Shown here piece after piece: positions 9,800-18,580 of a stretch of DNA of 59,908 nucleotides. The position numbers were made by a program, and so were the translations under genes. The stretch is from positions 1-59,908 of the forward strand of contig NZ_JANWVH010000007.1 in NCBI RefSeq assembly GCF_025056915.1, given 5' to 3'. How positions within the stretch are numbered: position 1 is the first letter of the stretch; each line of letters opens with the position of its first letter. The notes beneath the pieces are model-generated. The model was not told the origin of the DNA and did not search any database. It saw only the letters and a list, made by a program, of their open reading frames with translations. This DNA is from Meiothermus sp. (GTDB lineage Bacteria > Deinococcota > Deinococci > Deinococcales > Thermaceae).

Positions 9800-10257
9800 A
9801 ACTCACCGATATTCGTCCCAACCAGGGGGCCAACAAACGCCACAAGCGCGTGGGTCGGGGTCCCGGCTCGGGCAAGGGCAAGACCGCCGGGCGCGGTCAC
9901 AAGGGCCAGAAATCCCGCTCGGGCGGCCTCAAGAACCCGGCCCGCTTTGAGGGGGGCCGCTCCACCCTTCTGATGCGCCTGCCCAAGCGCGGCATGAAGG
10001 GCGACTCCCACGGCGAACTCAAGCGGGTGGAATACCAGGTGGTCAACCTGGGCGCCATTGCCAAACACTTCACCTCCGGCGAAGTAGGCCCCGAAGCCCT
10101 GGCCAAGGCGGGTCTGGTGCGTCCAGGGTATCCCGTCAAGGTGCTGGCCCAGGGGGATGCCAGGGGCGTTAGGGTGCATGCCCACAAGTTCTCGCAAGCA
10201 GCCGTCGAAAAACTAAAGGCTGCGGGCGGCGAGGCGGTTGTGCTCGAGGGGGCCTAG
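9796..10257 (+). CDS. rplO: 50S ribosomal protein L15
   Basis: 153 residues. Starts [22 protein letters not shown] followed by the Gly/Lys-rich extension [20 protein letters not shown], which runs along 23S rRNA. The C-terminal domain ([21 protein letters not shown]) is standard. The start overlaps rpmD, and secY begins two bases after its stop. Confidence 0.97.
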   Translation: MKLTDIRPNQGANKRHKRVGRGPGSGKGKTAGRGHKGQKSRSGGLKNPARFEGGRSTLLMRLPKRGMKGDSHGELKRVEYQVVNLGAIAKHFTSGEVGPEALAKAGLVRPGYPVKVLAQGDARGVRVHAHKFSQAAVEKLKAAGGEAVVLEGA

Positions 10258-10258
10258 A

Positions 10259-11581
10259 ATGCTCGCGGCCTTCCGCTCCGCCATCGTCATCCCTGAGCTG
10301 CGTAAGCGCATCCTGTTTACGCTCTTGGTGCTGGCGCTGTATCGGTTGGGAACCTTCATCCCCACCCCTGGGGTGGACATCAGCAAGATCCGCGAGTTTC
10401 TGGGTACCCAGGCGGGGAGTGCCTTGGGTCTGGTCAACCTGTTCTCCGGCGGCAACTTTGAACAGTTCTCGATCTTTGCCCTGGGCATCATGCCCTACAT
10501 CACCGCCGCCATCATCATGCAGCTGCTGGTCACGGTGATTCCGGCGCTGGAAAAGCTGCAAAAGGAAGGCGAGGAAGGCCGCCGCATCATCACCCAGTAC
10601 ACCCGCTATGCCGGTATTGCCCTGGGGGCGGTACAGGGCTTGTTTCTGGCCACGGCCTTTTTGGGTTCGAACAACGGGGCTTTCCTGCTCCCCGGCTGGG
10701 AACCCGGCTTCTTCTTTTACTTTGTGGTGGTGGTGACCCAGGTGGCCGGCATTGCCCTGTTGCTCTGGATGGCCGAGCGGATCACCGAATACGGTATCGG
10801 CAACGGTACCAGCATGGTGATCTTTGCGGGCATCGTGGCCTCCTGGCTGCCCCAGCTGGGCCGCACCTTCGGCCTGGTGCGCACCGGCGAGGTCAACCTG
10901 ATTGCCCTCCTGATCTTCCTGGCCTTTATCGTGCTGGCTTTTGGGGCCATGGCCGCCGTGCAGCAGGCCGAGCGGCGCATTCCGGTACAGTACGCCCGCA
11001 AGCAGGTAGGCCGCAAGATGTTTGGCGGTCAGGCCACCTACATCCCCATCAAACTCAATGCAGCGGGGGTCATCCCCATTATTTTTGCGGCGGCGTTGCT
11101 CCAACTCCCGCTCTTTATTACCGGGGTCTTCCCTGAGTCGTCGTTGGCCCAGGGGGTTGCCAACTTTTTTACCCCCAACCGCTTTCCCGGTCTGCTGATT
11201 GAGGTTCTGCTGATTGTGGGGTTTACCTACGTCTATACCGCCGTGCAGTTTGACCCCCGCCGAATTTCGGAGAACCTGCGCGAGTATGGGGGTTTCATTC
11301 CCGGTATTCGCCCCGGCGACCCCACGGTGAAGTTCCTGGAGCACATTGTCTCCCGCCTGACCCTGTGGGGGGCCATCTTCCTGGGCATTGTGGCGGCCCT
11401 GCCCACCATCATGCAAAACGTGACGGGCGTGACCACCTTGGCCTTCCACTTCTCGGGCATCAGCCTGTTGATTGTGGTCGGGGTTGCGCTCGACACCCTG
11501 CGCCAGATTGAAGCCCAGTTGCAGATGCGCAACTACGAGGGATTCTTGTCCAAGGGTCGGCTGCGGGGCCGTACCCGCTAG
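10259..11581 (+). CDS. secY: Protein translocase subunit SecY
   Basis: 440 residues with about ten hydrophobic segments; the channel of the Sec translocon in the inner membrane. Signature parts: LYRLGTFIPTPGVD near the N-terminus (plug region follows), FALGIMPYITAAIIMQLL, and GVTTLAFHFSGISLLIVVGVALDTLRQIEAQL near the end. ATG at 10259, two bases after the rplO stop, was chosen over an in-frame TTG at 10238 inside rplO because MLAAFRSAIVIPELRKRILF aligns with Thermus SecY. Confidence 0.97.
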   Translation: MLAAFRSAIVIPELRKRILFTLLVLALYRLGTFIPTPGVDISKIREFLGTQAGSALGLVNLFSGGNFEQFSIFALGIMPYITAAIIMQLLVTVIPALEKLQKEGEEGRRIITQYTRYAGIALGAVQGLFLATAFLGSNNGAFLLPGWEPGFFFYFVVVVTQVAGIALLLWMAERITEYGIGNGTSMVIFAGIVASWLPQLGRTFGLVRTGEVNLIALLIFLAFIVLAFGAMAAVQQAERRIPVQYARKQVGRKMFGGQATYIPIKLNAAGVIPIIFAAALLQLPLFITGVFPESSLAQGVANFFTPNRFPGLLIEVLLIVGFTYVYTAVQFDPRRISENLREYGGFIPGIRPGDPTVKFLEHIVSRLTLWGAIFLGIVAALPTIMQNVTGVTTLAFHFSGISLLIVVGVALDTLRQIEAQLQMRNYEGFLSKGRLRGRTR

Positions 11582-11776
11582 GATTTCGCCGTAGCCCGAA
11601 CAGTGATGGGTGGTTTCAGGCAGCACGGGTTATCAATCGTCGGGGGACATGGGTCTAGGGCTAATTTTGCTGAAGGTTTTGCAGGCTATTGATGGATTAT
11701 CGGCCTTACCGGACAGCGTGTTGGATTCACGCAGGCACTACGAAGAGCGGGAGCGCGATAAGGAGACGGTAGAGAT
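11582..11776 (+). other. Spacer between secY and adk
   Basis: 195 bases with no supported gene and no convincing promoter or terminator. It ends in AAGGAGACGG, the ribosome-binding site of adk. Confidence 0.3.
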
Positions 11777-12352
11777 ATGGCAGAGGCGGTCATCTTCCTA
11801 GGCCCCCCTGGCGCAGGCAAGGGTACCCAGGCCAAGCGCCTGGCTTCCGAGATGGGCTTCAAGCAGCTTTCAACGGGTGACATATTGCGCAGCCACGTGG
11901 CCCGTGGCACCGAGCTGGGCCAGCTGGCCAAGCCCCTCATGGATGCCGGCAAGCTGGTTCCCGACGAGATTATTTTGGGCTTGATCGGGGCCGAGCTGGC
12001 CGCCATGCCCGACCCCAAGGTCATCTTTGATGGCTTTCCCCGCACCCTGGCCCAGGCCGAAGCCCTGGATCGACTTTTGCAGGAGCAGCACATTCGCTTG
12101 CTGGGGGTTTTGCTGGTCACGGCCCCCGAGGACGAACTGGTGCGGCGCTTGCTGGGCCGGGCGCTGGAAGAAGGCCGTTCGGATGACAACGAGGAGACCA
12201 TCCGGGCCCGGATGGTGGAGTACCGCCAGAAAACCCAGCCTTTGGTGGACTACTACCAAAAAACCGGCAGCCTGAAGGAAATCAACGGCCTGGGCAAGGT
12301 GGACGAGGTCTACCGGGCCATTCAGGAAGCCCTGGGCATCCCCGCCGCCTAG
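11777..12352 (+). CDS. adk: Adenylate kinase
   Basis: 191 residues. Catalyses ATP + AMP to 2 ADP. P-loop GPPGAGKGTQ near residue 9, AMP-binding blocks LSTGDILR and DGFPRTLAQAEALD, and a short LID (GRALEEGRSDDNEETI) without zinc cysteines, as in Thermus. Its place after secY is conserved in many bacteria. GGAGACGGTAGAG precedes the ATG. Confidence 0.97.
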   Translation: MAEAVIFLGPPGAGKGTQAKRLASEMGFKQLSTGDILRSHVARGTELGQLAKPLMDAGKLVPDEIILGLIGAELAAMPDPKVIFDGFPRTLAQAEALDRLLQEQHIRLLGVLLVTAPEDELVRRLLGRALEEGRSDDNEETIRARMVEYRQKTQPLVDYYQKTGSLKEINGLGKVDEVYRAIQEALGIPAA

Positions 12353-12374
12353 AGCCCAGTCCCTTTTAGCGAAT

Positions 12375-13166
12375 ATGGCCATCCACATCAAATCGCCCTG
12401 GGAAATCGAGAAGATGACCCGCACCGGTCAGCTTCATACCGCTATCTTTGCCGAGGTGGAGCCCCACATCCGGCCTGGGGTAAGCACCCTCGAGCTTGAC
12501 CAGATCATCCTGCGGGCGATTCAGCGGGTGGGGGGCAAAGCGCCCCAGATTGGCTACCGGGCGGGTGGGCAGATACCTTACCCCAGCGCAACCTGCATGT
12601 CCATAGACGATGTGGTGGTGCACGGCTTGCCCTCCAAACGCCCTTTGCAGGAGGGGGAGCTCCTCAAGATTGATTTTCTCTTTACCCACGATGGCTACAC
12701 CACCGACATGGCCCGCACCTATGCGGTGGGCCAGGTCTCACCCGAAGCCCAGAAGCTGATGCAGGTGACCGAGGAAGCCTTCTGGCTGGGCCTGGAACTC
12801 ATGCAGCCGGGCAAGCGCATCGGTGATGTGGCTGCGGCAGTGCAGGATTTTGTAGAGAAGAAGCACGGCCTGTGGTGTATCCGCGAGATGGTGGGGCACG
12901 GGGTGGGGCGGGAGCTGCACGAAGACCCCCAGGTGCCCAACTATGGCGACCCCGGCAAAGGCCCCAAGCTGCGCCCCGGCATGACCCTGGCCTTCGAGCC
13001 GATGGTTGCTTTGTACCCTGCCAAGATGGTAATATTGGCGGATGGTTGGACGGCCACGGTTGGCAAAGGCAACCTGGCGGCCCACTACGAAAACACAGTG
13101 CTTATTACCGAGTCTGGCCCTCGCCTCTTGACGGGGAGCCAGAAATCTGTGCCGGTGGGGCGCTAG
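12375..13166 (+). CDS. map: Methionine aminopeptidase, type I
   Basis: 263 residues. Removes the initiator methionine. The five metal ligands and the substrate His are visible: VVVHGLP (His), [17 protein letters not shown] (two Asp), [12 protein letters not shown] (His), TLAFEPMV (Glu) and HYENTVLIT (Glu). Starts [14 protein letters not shown]; there is no obvious Shine-Dalgarno. Follows adk by 22 bases, the standard secY-adk-map-infA order. Confidence 0.96.
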   Translation: MAIHIKSPWEIEKMTRTGQLHTAIFAEVEPHIRPGVSTLELDQIILRAIQRVGGKAPQIGYRAGGQIPYPSATCMSIDDVVVHGLPSKRPLQEGELLKIDFLFTHDGYTTDMARTYAVGQVSPEAQKLMQVTEEAFWLGLELMQPGKRIGDVAAAVQDFVEKKHGLWCIREMVGHGVGRELHEDPQVPNYGDPGKGPKLRPGMTLAFEPMVALYPAKMVILADGWTATVGKGNLAAHYENTVLITESGPRLLTGSQKSVPVGR

Positions 13167-13192
13167 GCGGGATTTGCGCTAGGAGGAGATGC

Positions 13193-13411
13193 TTGGCCAA
13201 GGAGAAGGACACAATTCGAGCCGAAGGGGTCATCAGCGAAGCGCTGCCCAACACCACATTTCGGGTGCAGCTCGACAACGGCCCCGAGATTCTCTGCTAC
13301 ATCTCAGGCAAGATGCGCATGAACTACATCCGCATTTTGCCGGGAGACCGGGTGGTGGTCGAGATTACCCCCTACGACCCAACCCGGGGCAGGATCGTTT
13401 ACAGAAGGTAG
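13193..13411 (+). CDS. infA: Translation initiation factor IF-1
   Basis: 72 residues from a TTG start: [20 protein letters not shown], with the OB-fold block [19 protein letters not shown] and tail [13 protein letters not shown]-1 occupies the A site during initiation. AGGAGGAG at 13181-13188 fixes the TTG at 13193. Confidence 0.96.
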   Translation: MAKEKDTIRAEGVISEALPNTTFRVQLDNGPEILCYISGKMRMNYIRILPGDRVVVEITPYDPTRGRIVYRR

Positions 13412-13443
13412 GGCATAGAGCCAGGGCAACCGAAGGAGTAACC

Positions 13444-13557
13444 ATGAAAGTGCGTACCTCAGTCAAGAAAATGTGCGACAAGTGCAAGGTCATCAAGCGC
13501 CATGGGCGCGTGTATGTGATCTGCGAAGACCCTACCCACAAGCAGCGTCAAGGCTAA
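13444..13557 (+). CDS. rpmJ: 50S ribosomal protein L36, zinc form
   Basis: 37 residues, [20 protein letters not shown] then [17 protein letters not shown]. The zinc ligands of the C-plus form (CxxC, C, H) are intact, in contrast with S4 and S14 in this cluster. GAAGGAG precedes the ATG. Confidence 0.96.
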   Translation: MKVRTSVKKMCDKCKVIKRHGRVYVICEDPTHKQRQG

Positions 13558-13575
13558 ACGGAAGGAGGTGAAGGA

Positions 13576-13956
13576 ATGGCTCGTATTTCTGGTGTGGAAA
13601 TCCCCCGCAACAAGCGCGTGGACATTGCCCTGACCTATGTGTACGGGGTGGGCCCGGCCCGTGCGAAAGAAGCCCTGGCAGCCACCAACGTCAATCCGGC
13701 GACCCGGGTCAAAGACCTCAGCGAGGCCGAGGTGGCCCGGCTGCGTGAGTTTGTGGAAAACACCTACAAGCTCGAGGGCGAACTGCGCGCCGAGGTGGCC
13801 AGCAATATCAAGCGCCTGATGGACATCGGCTGCTACCGGGGCTTGCGTCACCGTCGGGGACTGCCCGTGCGCGGCCAGCGGACCCGGACCAACGCCCGCA
13901 GCCGCAAGGGGCCCCGCAAGACCGTGGCCGGCAAGAAAAAGGCCCCCCGCAAGTAG
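13576..13956 (+). CDS. rpsM: 30S ribosomal protein S13
   Basis: 126 residues, as in Thermus. Starts [40 protein letters not shown] and the tail [21 protein letters not shown] are typical. S13 bridges the head of the 30S to L5 and contacts P-site tRNA. AAGGAGGTGAAGG is a very strong ribosome-binding site. It opens the alpha gene block. Confidence 0.97.
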   Translation: MARISGVEIPRNKRVDIALTYVYGVGPARAKEALAATNVNPATRVKDLSEAEVARLREFVENTYKLEGELRAEVASNIKRLMDIGCYRGLRHRRGLPVRGQRTRTNARSRKGPRKTVAGKKKAPRK

Positions 13957-14103
13957 TGAACATGGGGTAGTGGCTCGAGTTTTTTCGCAACCCCCCGATA
14001 AAGCTGGAACGTAGATGCGCCAATGGTGCATCGTGTACACGCCAGTTGAGACTCCTGATACCGCTCCACTTCCCTTTTTCCGTGGAGCAAACGCGAGGAG
14101 AGT
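13957..14103 (+). other. Spacer between rpsM and rpsK with hairpins
   Basis: 147 bases. A 7-bp hairpin GCTCCAC/GTGGAGC lies just before rpsK, and GATGC/GCATC can pair upstream. No terminator T run. In E. coli S4 represses the alpha operon through a leader structure; whether anything similar acts here is unknown. Confidence 0.3.
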
Positions 14104-14505
14104 ATGGCTGAGAAAAAAGCTTCAAGCAGTCGCAAGAAGAAGGTCAAACGTCAAGTAACGACGGGCCGGGCGTTTATTCACGCCTCCTACAACAACACCA
14201 TTGTGACCATCACCGATACCAACGGCCACCCGATTACCTGGTCGTCGGGGGGGGTGATTGGCTACAAGGGCAGCCGCAAGGGGACGCCCTATGCGGCCCA
14301 GCTGGCGGCGATGGATGCCGCCAAGAAGGCCCAGGGTTTTGGGATGAGCAGTGTGGAAGTGGTGGTGCGCGGCACCGGCGCAGGCCGTGAGCAGGCCATT
14401 CGGGCTTTGCAGGCCAGTGGGCTCCAGGTGCGCTCCATTGTGGACGACACCCCCCTGCCGCACAACGGCTGCCGTCCCCGCAAGAAGTTCCGCAAAACCG
14501 TCTAA
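14104..14505 (+). CDS. rpsK: 30S ribosomal protein S11
   Basis: 133 residues. Blocks: [24 protein letters not shown] ([20 protein letters not shown]), [20 protein letters not shown] and [21 protein letters not shown]11 forms the 30S platform near the E site. GCGAGGAGAGT precedes the ATG. Confidence 0.97.
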   Translation: MAEKKASSSRKKKVKRQVTTGRAFIHASYNNTIVTITDTNGHPITWSSGGVIGYKGSRKGTPYAAQLAAMDAAKKAQGFGMSSVEVVVRGTGAGREQAIRALQASGLQVRSIVDDTPLPHNGCRPRKKFRKTV

Positions 14506-14617
14506 GTATCGCTGCTGGGGTGAAACTTTGGTTCCCTGCTTCACCCTGCTGGTCTGGGGAACCCGGTTGGGAGAGCGCTGAGAGCAGTCTGGCTACCCGA
14601 CCGATGGAGGAGAGAGA
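14506..14617 (+). other. Spacer between rpsK and rpsD with a 7-bp hairpin
   Basis: GGGTGAA (14519 region) can pair with TTCACCC about 15 bases on. No poly-T, so not a standard terminator. GATGGAGGAGAGAGA provides the rpsD ribosome site. Confidence 0.3.
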
Positions 14618-15235
14618 ATGGGTCGTTATAGAGGGCCAATCGTAAAAGTGGCGCGTCACCTTGGGGTGAACGTGGCCGAGACCGAAAAAGTTCAAAAATA
14701 CCTGGATCGCCGCCCGTATGCGCCGGGCCAGCACGGCCAGAAGCGCAAGGGCCGTCCCTCCGACTTCGCGGTGCGCCTGCGCGAGAAGCAAAAACTGCGC
14801 TTCATCTACGATGTCTCGGAAACGCAGTTCCGCAACCTCTTCGAAGAGGCCAGCCGCAAGAAAGGCGTGACCGGTACGGTCTTCCTGCAACTGCTCGAGA
14901 GCCGTCTGGACAACGTGGTGTTCCGCCTGGGCATTGCCTCGACCCGCCGCCAGGCCCGGCAGTTTGTGCGCCACGGTCACATTCTGGTCAACGGTCGGCG
15001 GGTGACGGTTCCCGGCTATCGCCTGCGTCAAGGGGACGAAATCAAGGTATCGGAGAAGGCCAAGAAAATGGACTTTATCGTCCAGAACGTCGAACGCTTC
15101 AAGAACCGCAAGGCCTTCCCCTGGCTGGAATTTAACGCCGACACCATGACCGGGCGCTTCCTGCGCGTACCCGAGCGGGAAATGCTCTCGCTGCCGGTGA
15201 ACGAACAGTTGGTGATCGAGTTCTACTCGAGGTAA
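14618..15235 (+). CDS. rpsD: 30S ribosomal protein S4, zinc-free form
   Basis: 205 residues. Thermus S4 carries a four-cysteine zinc site near its N-terminus; here that segment reads [20 protein letters not shown] with no cysteines at all. The rest is normal: [20 protein letters not shown], the S4 RNA-binding domain [20 protein letters not shown] and the tail [14 protein letters not shown]4 nucleates 30S assembly and is a fidelity determinant. Confidence 0.96.
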   Translation: MGRYRGPIVKVARHLGVNVAETEKVQKYLDRRPYAPGQHGQKRKGRPSDFAVRLREKQKLRFIYDVSETQFRNLFEEASRKKGVTGTVFLQLLESRLDNVVFRLGIASTRRQARQFVRHGHILVNGRRVTVPGYRLRQGDEIKVSEKAKKMDFIVQNVERFKNRKAFPWLEFNADTMTGRFLRVPEREMLSLPVNEQLVIEFYSR

Positions 15236-15307
15236 GCGTTGTGAGCCTAGCGTCGAGGCCGGGTCAAGCCCCTCAGACCCCCCTCGACACCTCCAGAGGA
15301 GGAAATT

Positions 15308-16282
15308 TTGGAAACCACCAAGACCAAAGCCCCTGTTTTCAACGCCCGCATTGACGGGAACTACGGCGAGTTTGTGCTCGAGCCCCTCGAGCGGGGATTC
15401 GGCGTGACCCTGGGTAACCCGCTGCGTCGAATTTTGCTGTCCTCGATTCCCGGTACCGCCGTCACCAGCGTTTACATCGAAGACGTGCTGCACGAGTTTT
15501 CCACCATTCCAGGGGTCAAGGAAGATGCCATTCAGCTCATCCTGAACCTCAAGGAGCTGGTCGTGCGCTTTGCCAATCCGGGCAGCGGCCCCAAGACCCT
15601 CACCCTTCGGGCCACCGGCCCCAAGGTGGTGTATGCCCGGGACCTCGAGTGCCCCCCCGATGCCGAGGTGGTCAACCCCGACCAGTACATTGCAACGCTG
15701 GAAGAGAAGGGCAAGCTGGTCATGGAGGTGCGGGTAGATGAAGGCACCGGCTATGTGCCGGCAGAAAAACACGGCATCAAAGACCGGATCTCCTCGATTC
15801 CGGTGGATGCCCTCTACTCGCCCGTGCGCCGGGTGGCCTACCAGGTGGAGGATACCCGTCTGGGCCAGCGCACCGACCTGGACAAGCTGACCCTGCGGGT
15901 CTGGACCAACGGCTCGGTTTCGCCCATGGATGCGCTGCAACAATCGGTGGCCATCCTGCGCGAACAACTCGGCTTCTTCGATCAGTCGCCAGTAGTGCGC
16001 TTCGAACACAAGCCCGCCCCGGCCACGGCCACAGCCGCCCCTGCGGCTTCTGCTGCCCCGGCTCCGGCAGCCCCGGTGGCCAAGGGAGTGGGTCTTACCC
16101 TGGACGACCTGGGCCTGACCACCCGCGTTTTGCACAACCTCAAGGAGGAGGGCATCGAGAGCGTGGAAAGCCTGCTGGCCCTCTCCGAGCGCGAACTCAA
16201 GAAAGTGCCGGGCATTGGCGACCGCAGCCTGCAAGAGATTAAGGACTGCCTGGCCCAGCACGGGCTGGTAATGAAAGACTAG
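15308..16282 (+). CDS. rpoA: RNA polymerase alpha subunit
   Basis: 324 residues from a TTG start directly after a GAGGAGG site. N-terminal dimerisation domain ([26 protein letters not shown] end) is joined to the alpha-CTD by an Ala/Pro-rich linker near residues 236-258. The CTD ([36 protein letters not shown]) keeps the arginine equivalent to E. coli Arg265 that contacts UP elements. Placement between rpsD and rplQ is standard. Confidence 0.97.
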   Translation: METTKTKAPVFNARIDGNYGEFVLEPLERGFGVTLGNPLRRILLSSIPGTAVTSVYIEDVLHEFSTIPGVKEDAIQLILNLKELVVRFANPGSGPKTLTLRATGPKVVYARDLECPPDAEVVNPDQYIATLEEKGKLVMEVRVDEGTGYVPAEKHGIKDRISSIPVDALYSPVRRVAYQVEDTRLGQRTDLDKLTLRVWTNGSVSPMDALQQSVAILREQLGFFDQSPVVRFEHKPAPATATAAPAASAAPAPAAPVAKGVGLTLDDLGLTTRVLHNLKEEGIESVESLLALSERELKKVPGIGDRSLQEIKDCLAQHGLVMKD

Positions 16283-16317
16283 CGTCGCTTAGCCCTCGAC
16301 GCTCCCAAGGAGCAAAA

Positions 16318-16803
16318 ATGCGTCACCGGAAAGCTGGAAGAAAACTCAATCGGAACTCTTCGCATCGCGTGGCCCTGTTCCGCAACCTGGCCAAGAGCCT
16401 GCTGCTCTCGGAGGAGGGGAAAATCACCACCACCATCCCCAAGGCCAAGGAGCTGGCAGGCTATGTGGACAGCCTGATTTCTGCTGCCAAGAAAGCCCCC
16501 ACCCTCAGCGTGCCCGACAATGTGCGCTTCACCAAGCGCCGGGACAAGAACGGCAAGGAGCTGCCCCTACAGGAAGGCGAGCGCATGGCCACGCCCGAAG
16601 AGCTGGCGGCCTACGCCCGGCGCAACCACCTGCGCCGCCAGGTGTTGCGCGACCTGCACGACCCCAAGCTGGTCAAGAAGCTGTTTGAGGAAATCGCTCC
16701 GCGGTATGCCGACCGTCCCGGCGGCTACACCCGCGTGCTGAAGCTGGCCGAGCGTCGCCGGGGCGATGGCACCCAACTGGCTCTGGTCGAACTCGTAAAG
16801 TAG
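16318..16803 (+). CDS. rplQ: 50S ribosomal protein L17 with internal insertion
   Basis: 161 residues against about 118 in Thermus (remembered). The N-terminus ([20 protein letters not shown]) and the C-terminal part ([39 protein letters not shown]) fit L17. Roughly 43 charged residues (about 62-104, including [19 protein letters not shown]) are inserted between LISAAKK and RRQVLRDL. L17 lies at the bottom of the 50S near the tunnel exit. Last gene of the alpha block. Confidence 0.95.
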   Translation: MRHRKAGRKLNRNSSHRVALFRNLAKSLLLSEEGKITTTIPKAKELAGYVDSLISAAKKAPTLSVPDNVRFTKRRDKNGKELPLQEGERMATPEELAAYARRNHLRRQVLRDLHDPKLVKKLFEEIAPRYADRPGGYTRVLKLAERRRGDGTQLALVELVK

Positions 16804-17293
16804 CCGCTTTTTGTGCGGGGCCGGGGGAGCCTTCCACCCGGCTCTGTGGCCTTTATTGCGTGCCTCTTGCATACAATCGAAGCGGAGAGTTGAAGCAGGG
16901 GTCAGGGCGTTGGGGACAGGTACCCCCCACCTCCGGCCACCCACTCCCATCCTGTGCTTCCTTGAAAGCTTGCGCGCCTAAACCTGCGTTGCATAAAAGC
17001 CCGTACAACCAACCCCGCGCGGTGATTAATCCTGGCCTGGCCTCGCTCGGTTCCTCCCCTACCTCTTCGGGAAAGCCAGGTGGGGTTGCTGACATGGCCC
17101 CACAAGCCATCATGTGAAATGAGGGCCCTGACATAAACCCTCCCCAACCTTCCCCTACGCGGTAGGGAGGGGGTTGAGGGCTATCACTCTTTTGTGGGCG
17201 TGTATGGGTATCTTTGCTGTGTAAGGTTGGTAGCACAGGCTTAGCTGACCATCCAGGCCGCCACGGTTCTATCCAGGACCATGCTTTCTCGCC
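16804..17293. other. Intergenic region after rplQ, with repeat remnants
   Basis: 490 bases without a gene. Just after rplQ, GAGCC/GGCTC and CCGGG/CCCGG can form alternative hairpins without a clear T run (weak terminator). Bases 16989-17210 match part of 19969-20120 (second repeat family). Bases 17243-17293 resemble the core of the MITE family (GTTCTATCCAGGACC.TGCTTTCTCG-like) and end next to the stop codon of the following (-) gene. Confidence 0.45.
16989..17210 (+). repeat. Second intergenic repeat family, copy 1
   Basis: Starts TTGCATAAAAGCCCG followed by TACAACC and ends GAGGGCTATCACTCTTT plus a GTGTATGGGTAT segment. The same left and right modules occur at 19969-20120 with a different, shorter middle. 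It contains a CCCTCCCC...GGGAGGGGG inverted repeat centred on CCTACGCGGTAGG. Confidence 0.5.
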
Positions 17294-18571
17294 CTACCTG
17301 CCCGCCTTGATGCCGAGGGCTTCCAGGGCTTTTTCAAACGGCAGGTCGCGCCCGGTATTGGCCAGTTGCTCGAGGGAGTTTTCCACCACAAAGTCCGGGG
17401 TGGCTCGAGCCGGGTAGGGGGTTCCATCGGCAAAAAAGGCGCGGTTATAGGAGATGCTCAGGGCCCCGCCGTTGATCAGGTTGAGGGGGCGGGTGGTGGT
17501 GTTGCCAATGCCCAGGGTGGCGACCCCCACCAAAGGCGCCAGTTTGGCTTTCTGGATGGCGGAAGCCAGGTACTCCCCGCCCGAGGCGGTGTTTTCGTCT
17601 ATCAGCACCACCAGGGGGCCGCGCCAGCGGGCCAGGATAGGCAGGCTGGCGTTTTCGCTCTGGCCATTGCGGGTCACGAAAAAGCGCCCATCGCGGATGC
17701 GAAATTCGGTGCGCTCGGTCTGGTAGCGGTCGAGCAGGGCTACATAAGGCTCGTCCAGGAAGGCCGCCGCCGAGTAGATCATCTCGTTGAGCAGACCGCC
17801 GCTGTTGCCGCGCAGCTCCAGAACCATCGCCCGGGCGTTTTTCTGCTGGGCCTCGCGCACCAGCTCGTGCACCCGGCGGCCCACCTGGCCCTGGGCGTCG
17901 AAGTCGGGGATTTTGAGCACCGCCACCCCGTCGGGCCTCATTTTGAGGGAGGGGAAGCGGGCCAGGTTGATTTCACGACCGGTCAGGGTGATCTCGAGGC
18001 GCTGGCGCTCCGGCCCCCGCAGGATGGTCAGCACCACCGGGCGGCCCGACTGCACCGACTGCACCAGGAACTGCGCAGCCTGATTGTCGTCGGGCAGCTC
18101 GCTCAGGGGGCGCCCATTGACGGCGATGATGCGGTCGCCGTAGGCCAGTCCGGCCTCGTCGGCGGGGCCCCCCTCCACCACATCCACCACCAGACGGTCG
18201 CGCGAGCCCGGAATGGGCAGGTGGGTCACGCCGATGCGCAGGGTGCGCGAGGGCGCGTTGCCCTGGCGGCTTTCGCGGGTTCCGCGCAGGGCTTCGGGGC
18301 TCAGGTAATAGGTGTGGTTGTCGTTCAACTCGGCAACCATGCGCTGGATGATGGGCACCGCCTGGTCGTAGGGGCAGGTGTCTTTTTGGGGAGCGCAGGC
18401 GCGATCCAGCTCGCTTTGGTAGCGGCTGGTCAGCTCTTTGAGGTTGAGGGTGGCCGGGCCGTTGTAATAAAACTCCACGTAGAAGCTGGCCTGGTCGAAA
18501 AGGTCTTGGGCGGGCGAGGCCAGCGAGAGCGAGCCAAGCACCAGGGCCAGGGTTGCCAACAGTTTGCGCAT
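17294..18571 (-). CDS. Secreted S41-peptidase-like protein, catalytic Lys missing
   Basis: 425 residues with an N-terminal signal peptide (MRKLLATLALVLGSLSLASPA). A PDZ-like region (GGPADEAGLAYGDRIIAVNG near 135) precedes the S41 fold (LELRGNSGGLLNEM). The nucleophile serine is present in ENTASGGEY (Ser330), but 25 residues on, where CtpA/Prc proteases have FGKG, this protein reads LGIG (Ile355), so the general-base lysine is absent. I prefer ATG 18571, behind TAGGTGG, over an in-frame GTG at 18580. It starts ten bases after its paralogue, forming an operon. Substrate unknown. Confidence 0.85.
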   Translation of the reverse strand: MRKLLATLALVLGSLSLASPAQDLFDQASFYVEFYYNGPATLNLKELTSRYQSELDRACAPQKDTCPYDQAVPIIQRMVAELNDNHTYYLSPEALRGTRESRQGNAPSRTLRIGVTHLPIPGSRDRLVVDVVEGGPADEAGLAYGDRIIAVNGRPLSELPDDNQAAQFLVQSVQSGRPVVLTILRGPERQRLEITLTGREINLARFPSLKMRPDGVAVLKIPDFDAQGQVGRRVHELVREAQQKNARAMVLELRGNSGGLLNEMIYSAAAFLDEPYVALLDRYQTERTEFRIRDGRFFVTRNGQSENASLPILARWRGPLVVLIDENTASGGEYLASAIQKAKLAPLVGVATLGIGNTTTRPLNLINGGALSISYNRAFFADGTPYPARATPDFVVENSLEQLANTGRDLPFEKALEALGIKAGR

Positions 18572-18580
18572 AACATCCAC

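Noticed and set aside
10169..11626. 485-codon open frame on (-)
   Set aside because: Antisense to secY; composition (Gln/Gly/His-rich) is that of a shadow frame.
14234..16261. 675-codon open frame on (-)
   Set aside because: Antisense to rpsK, rpsD and rpoA, whose products are certain. No recognisable domain.
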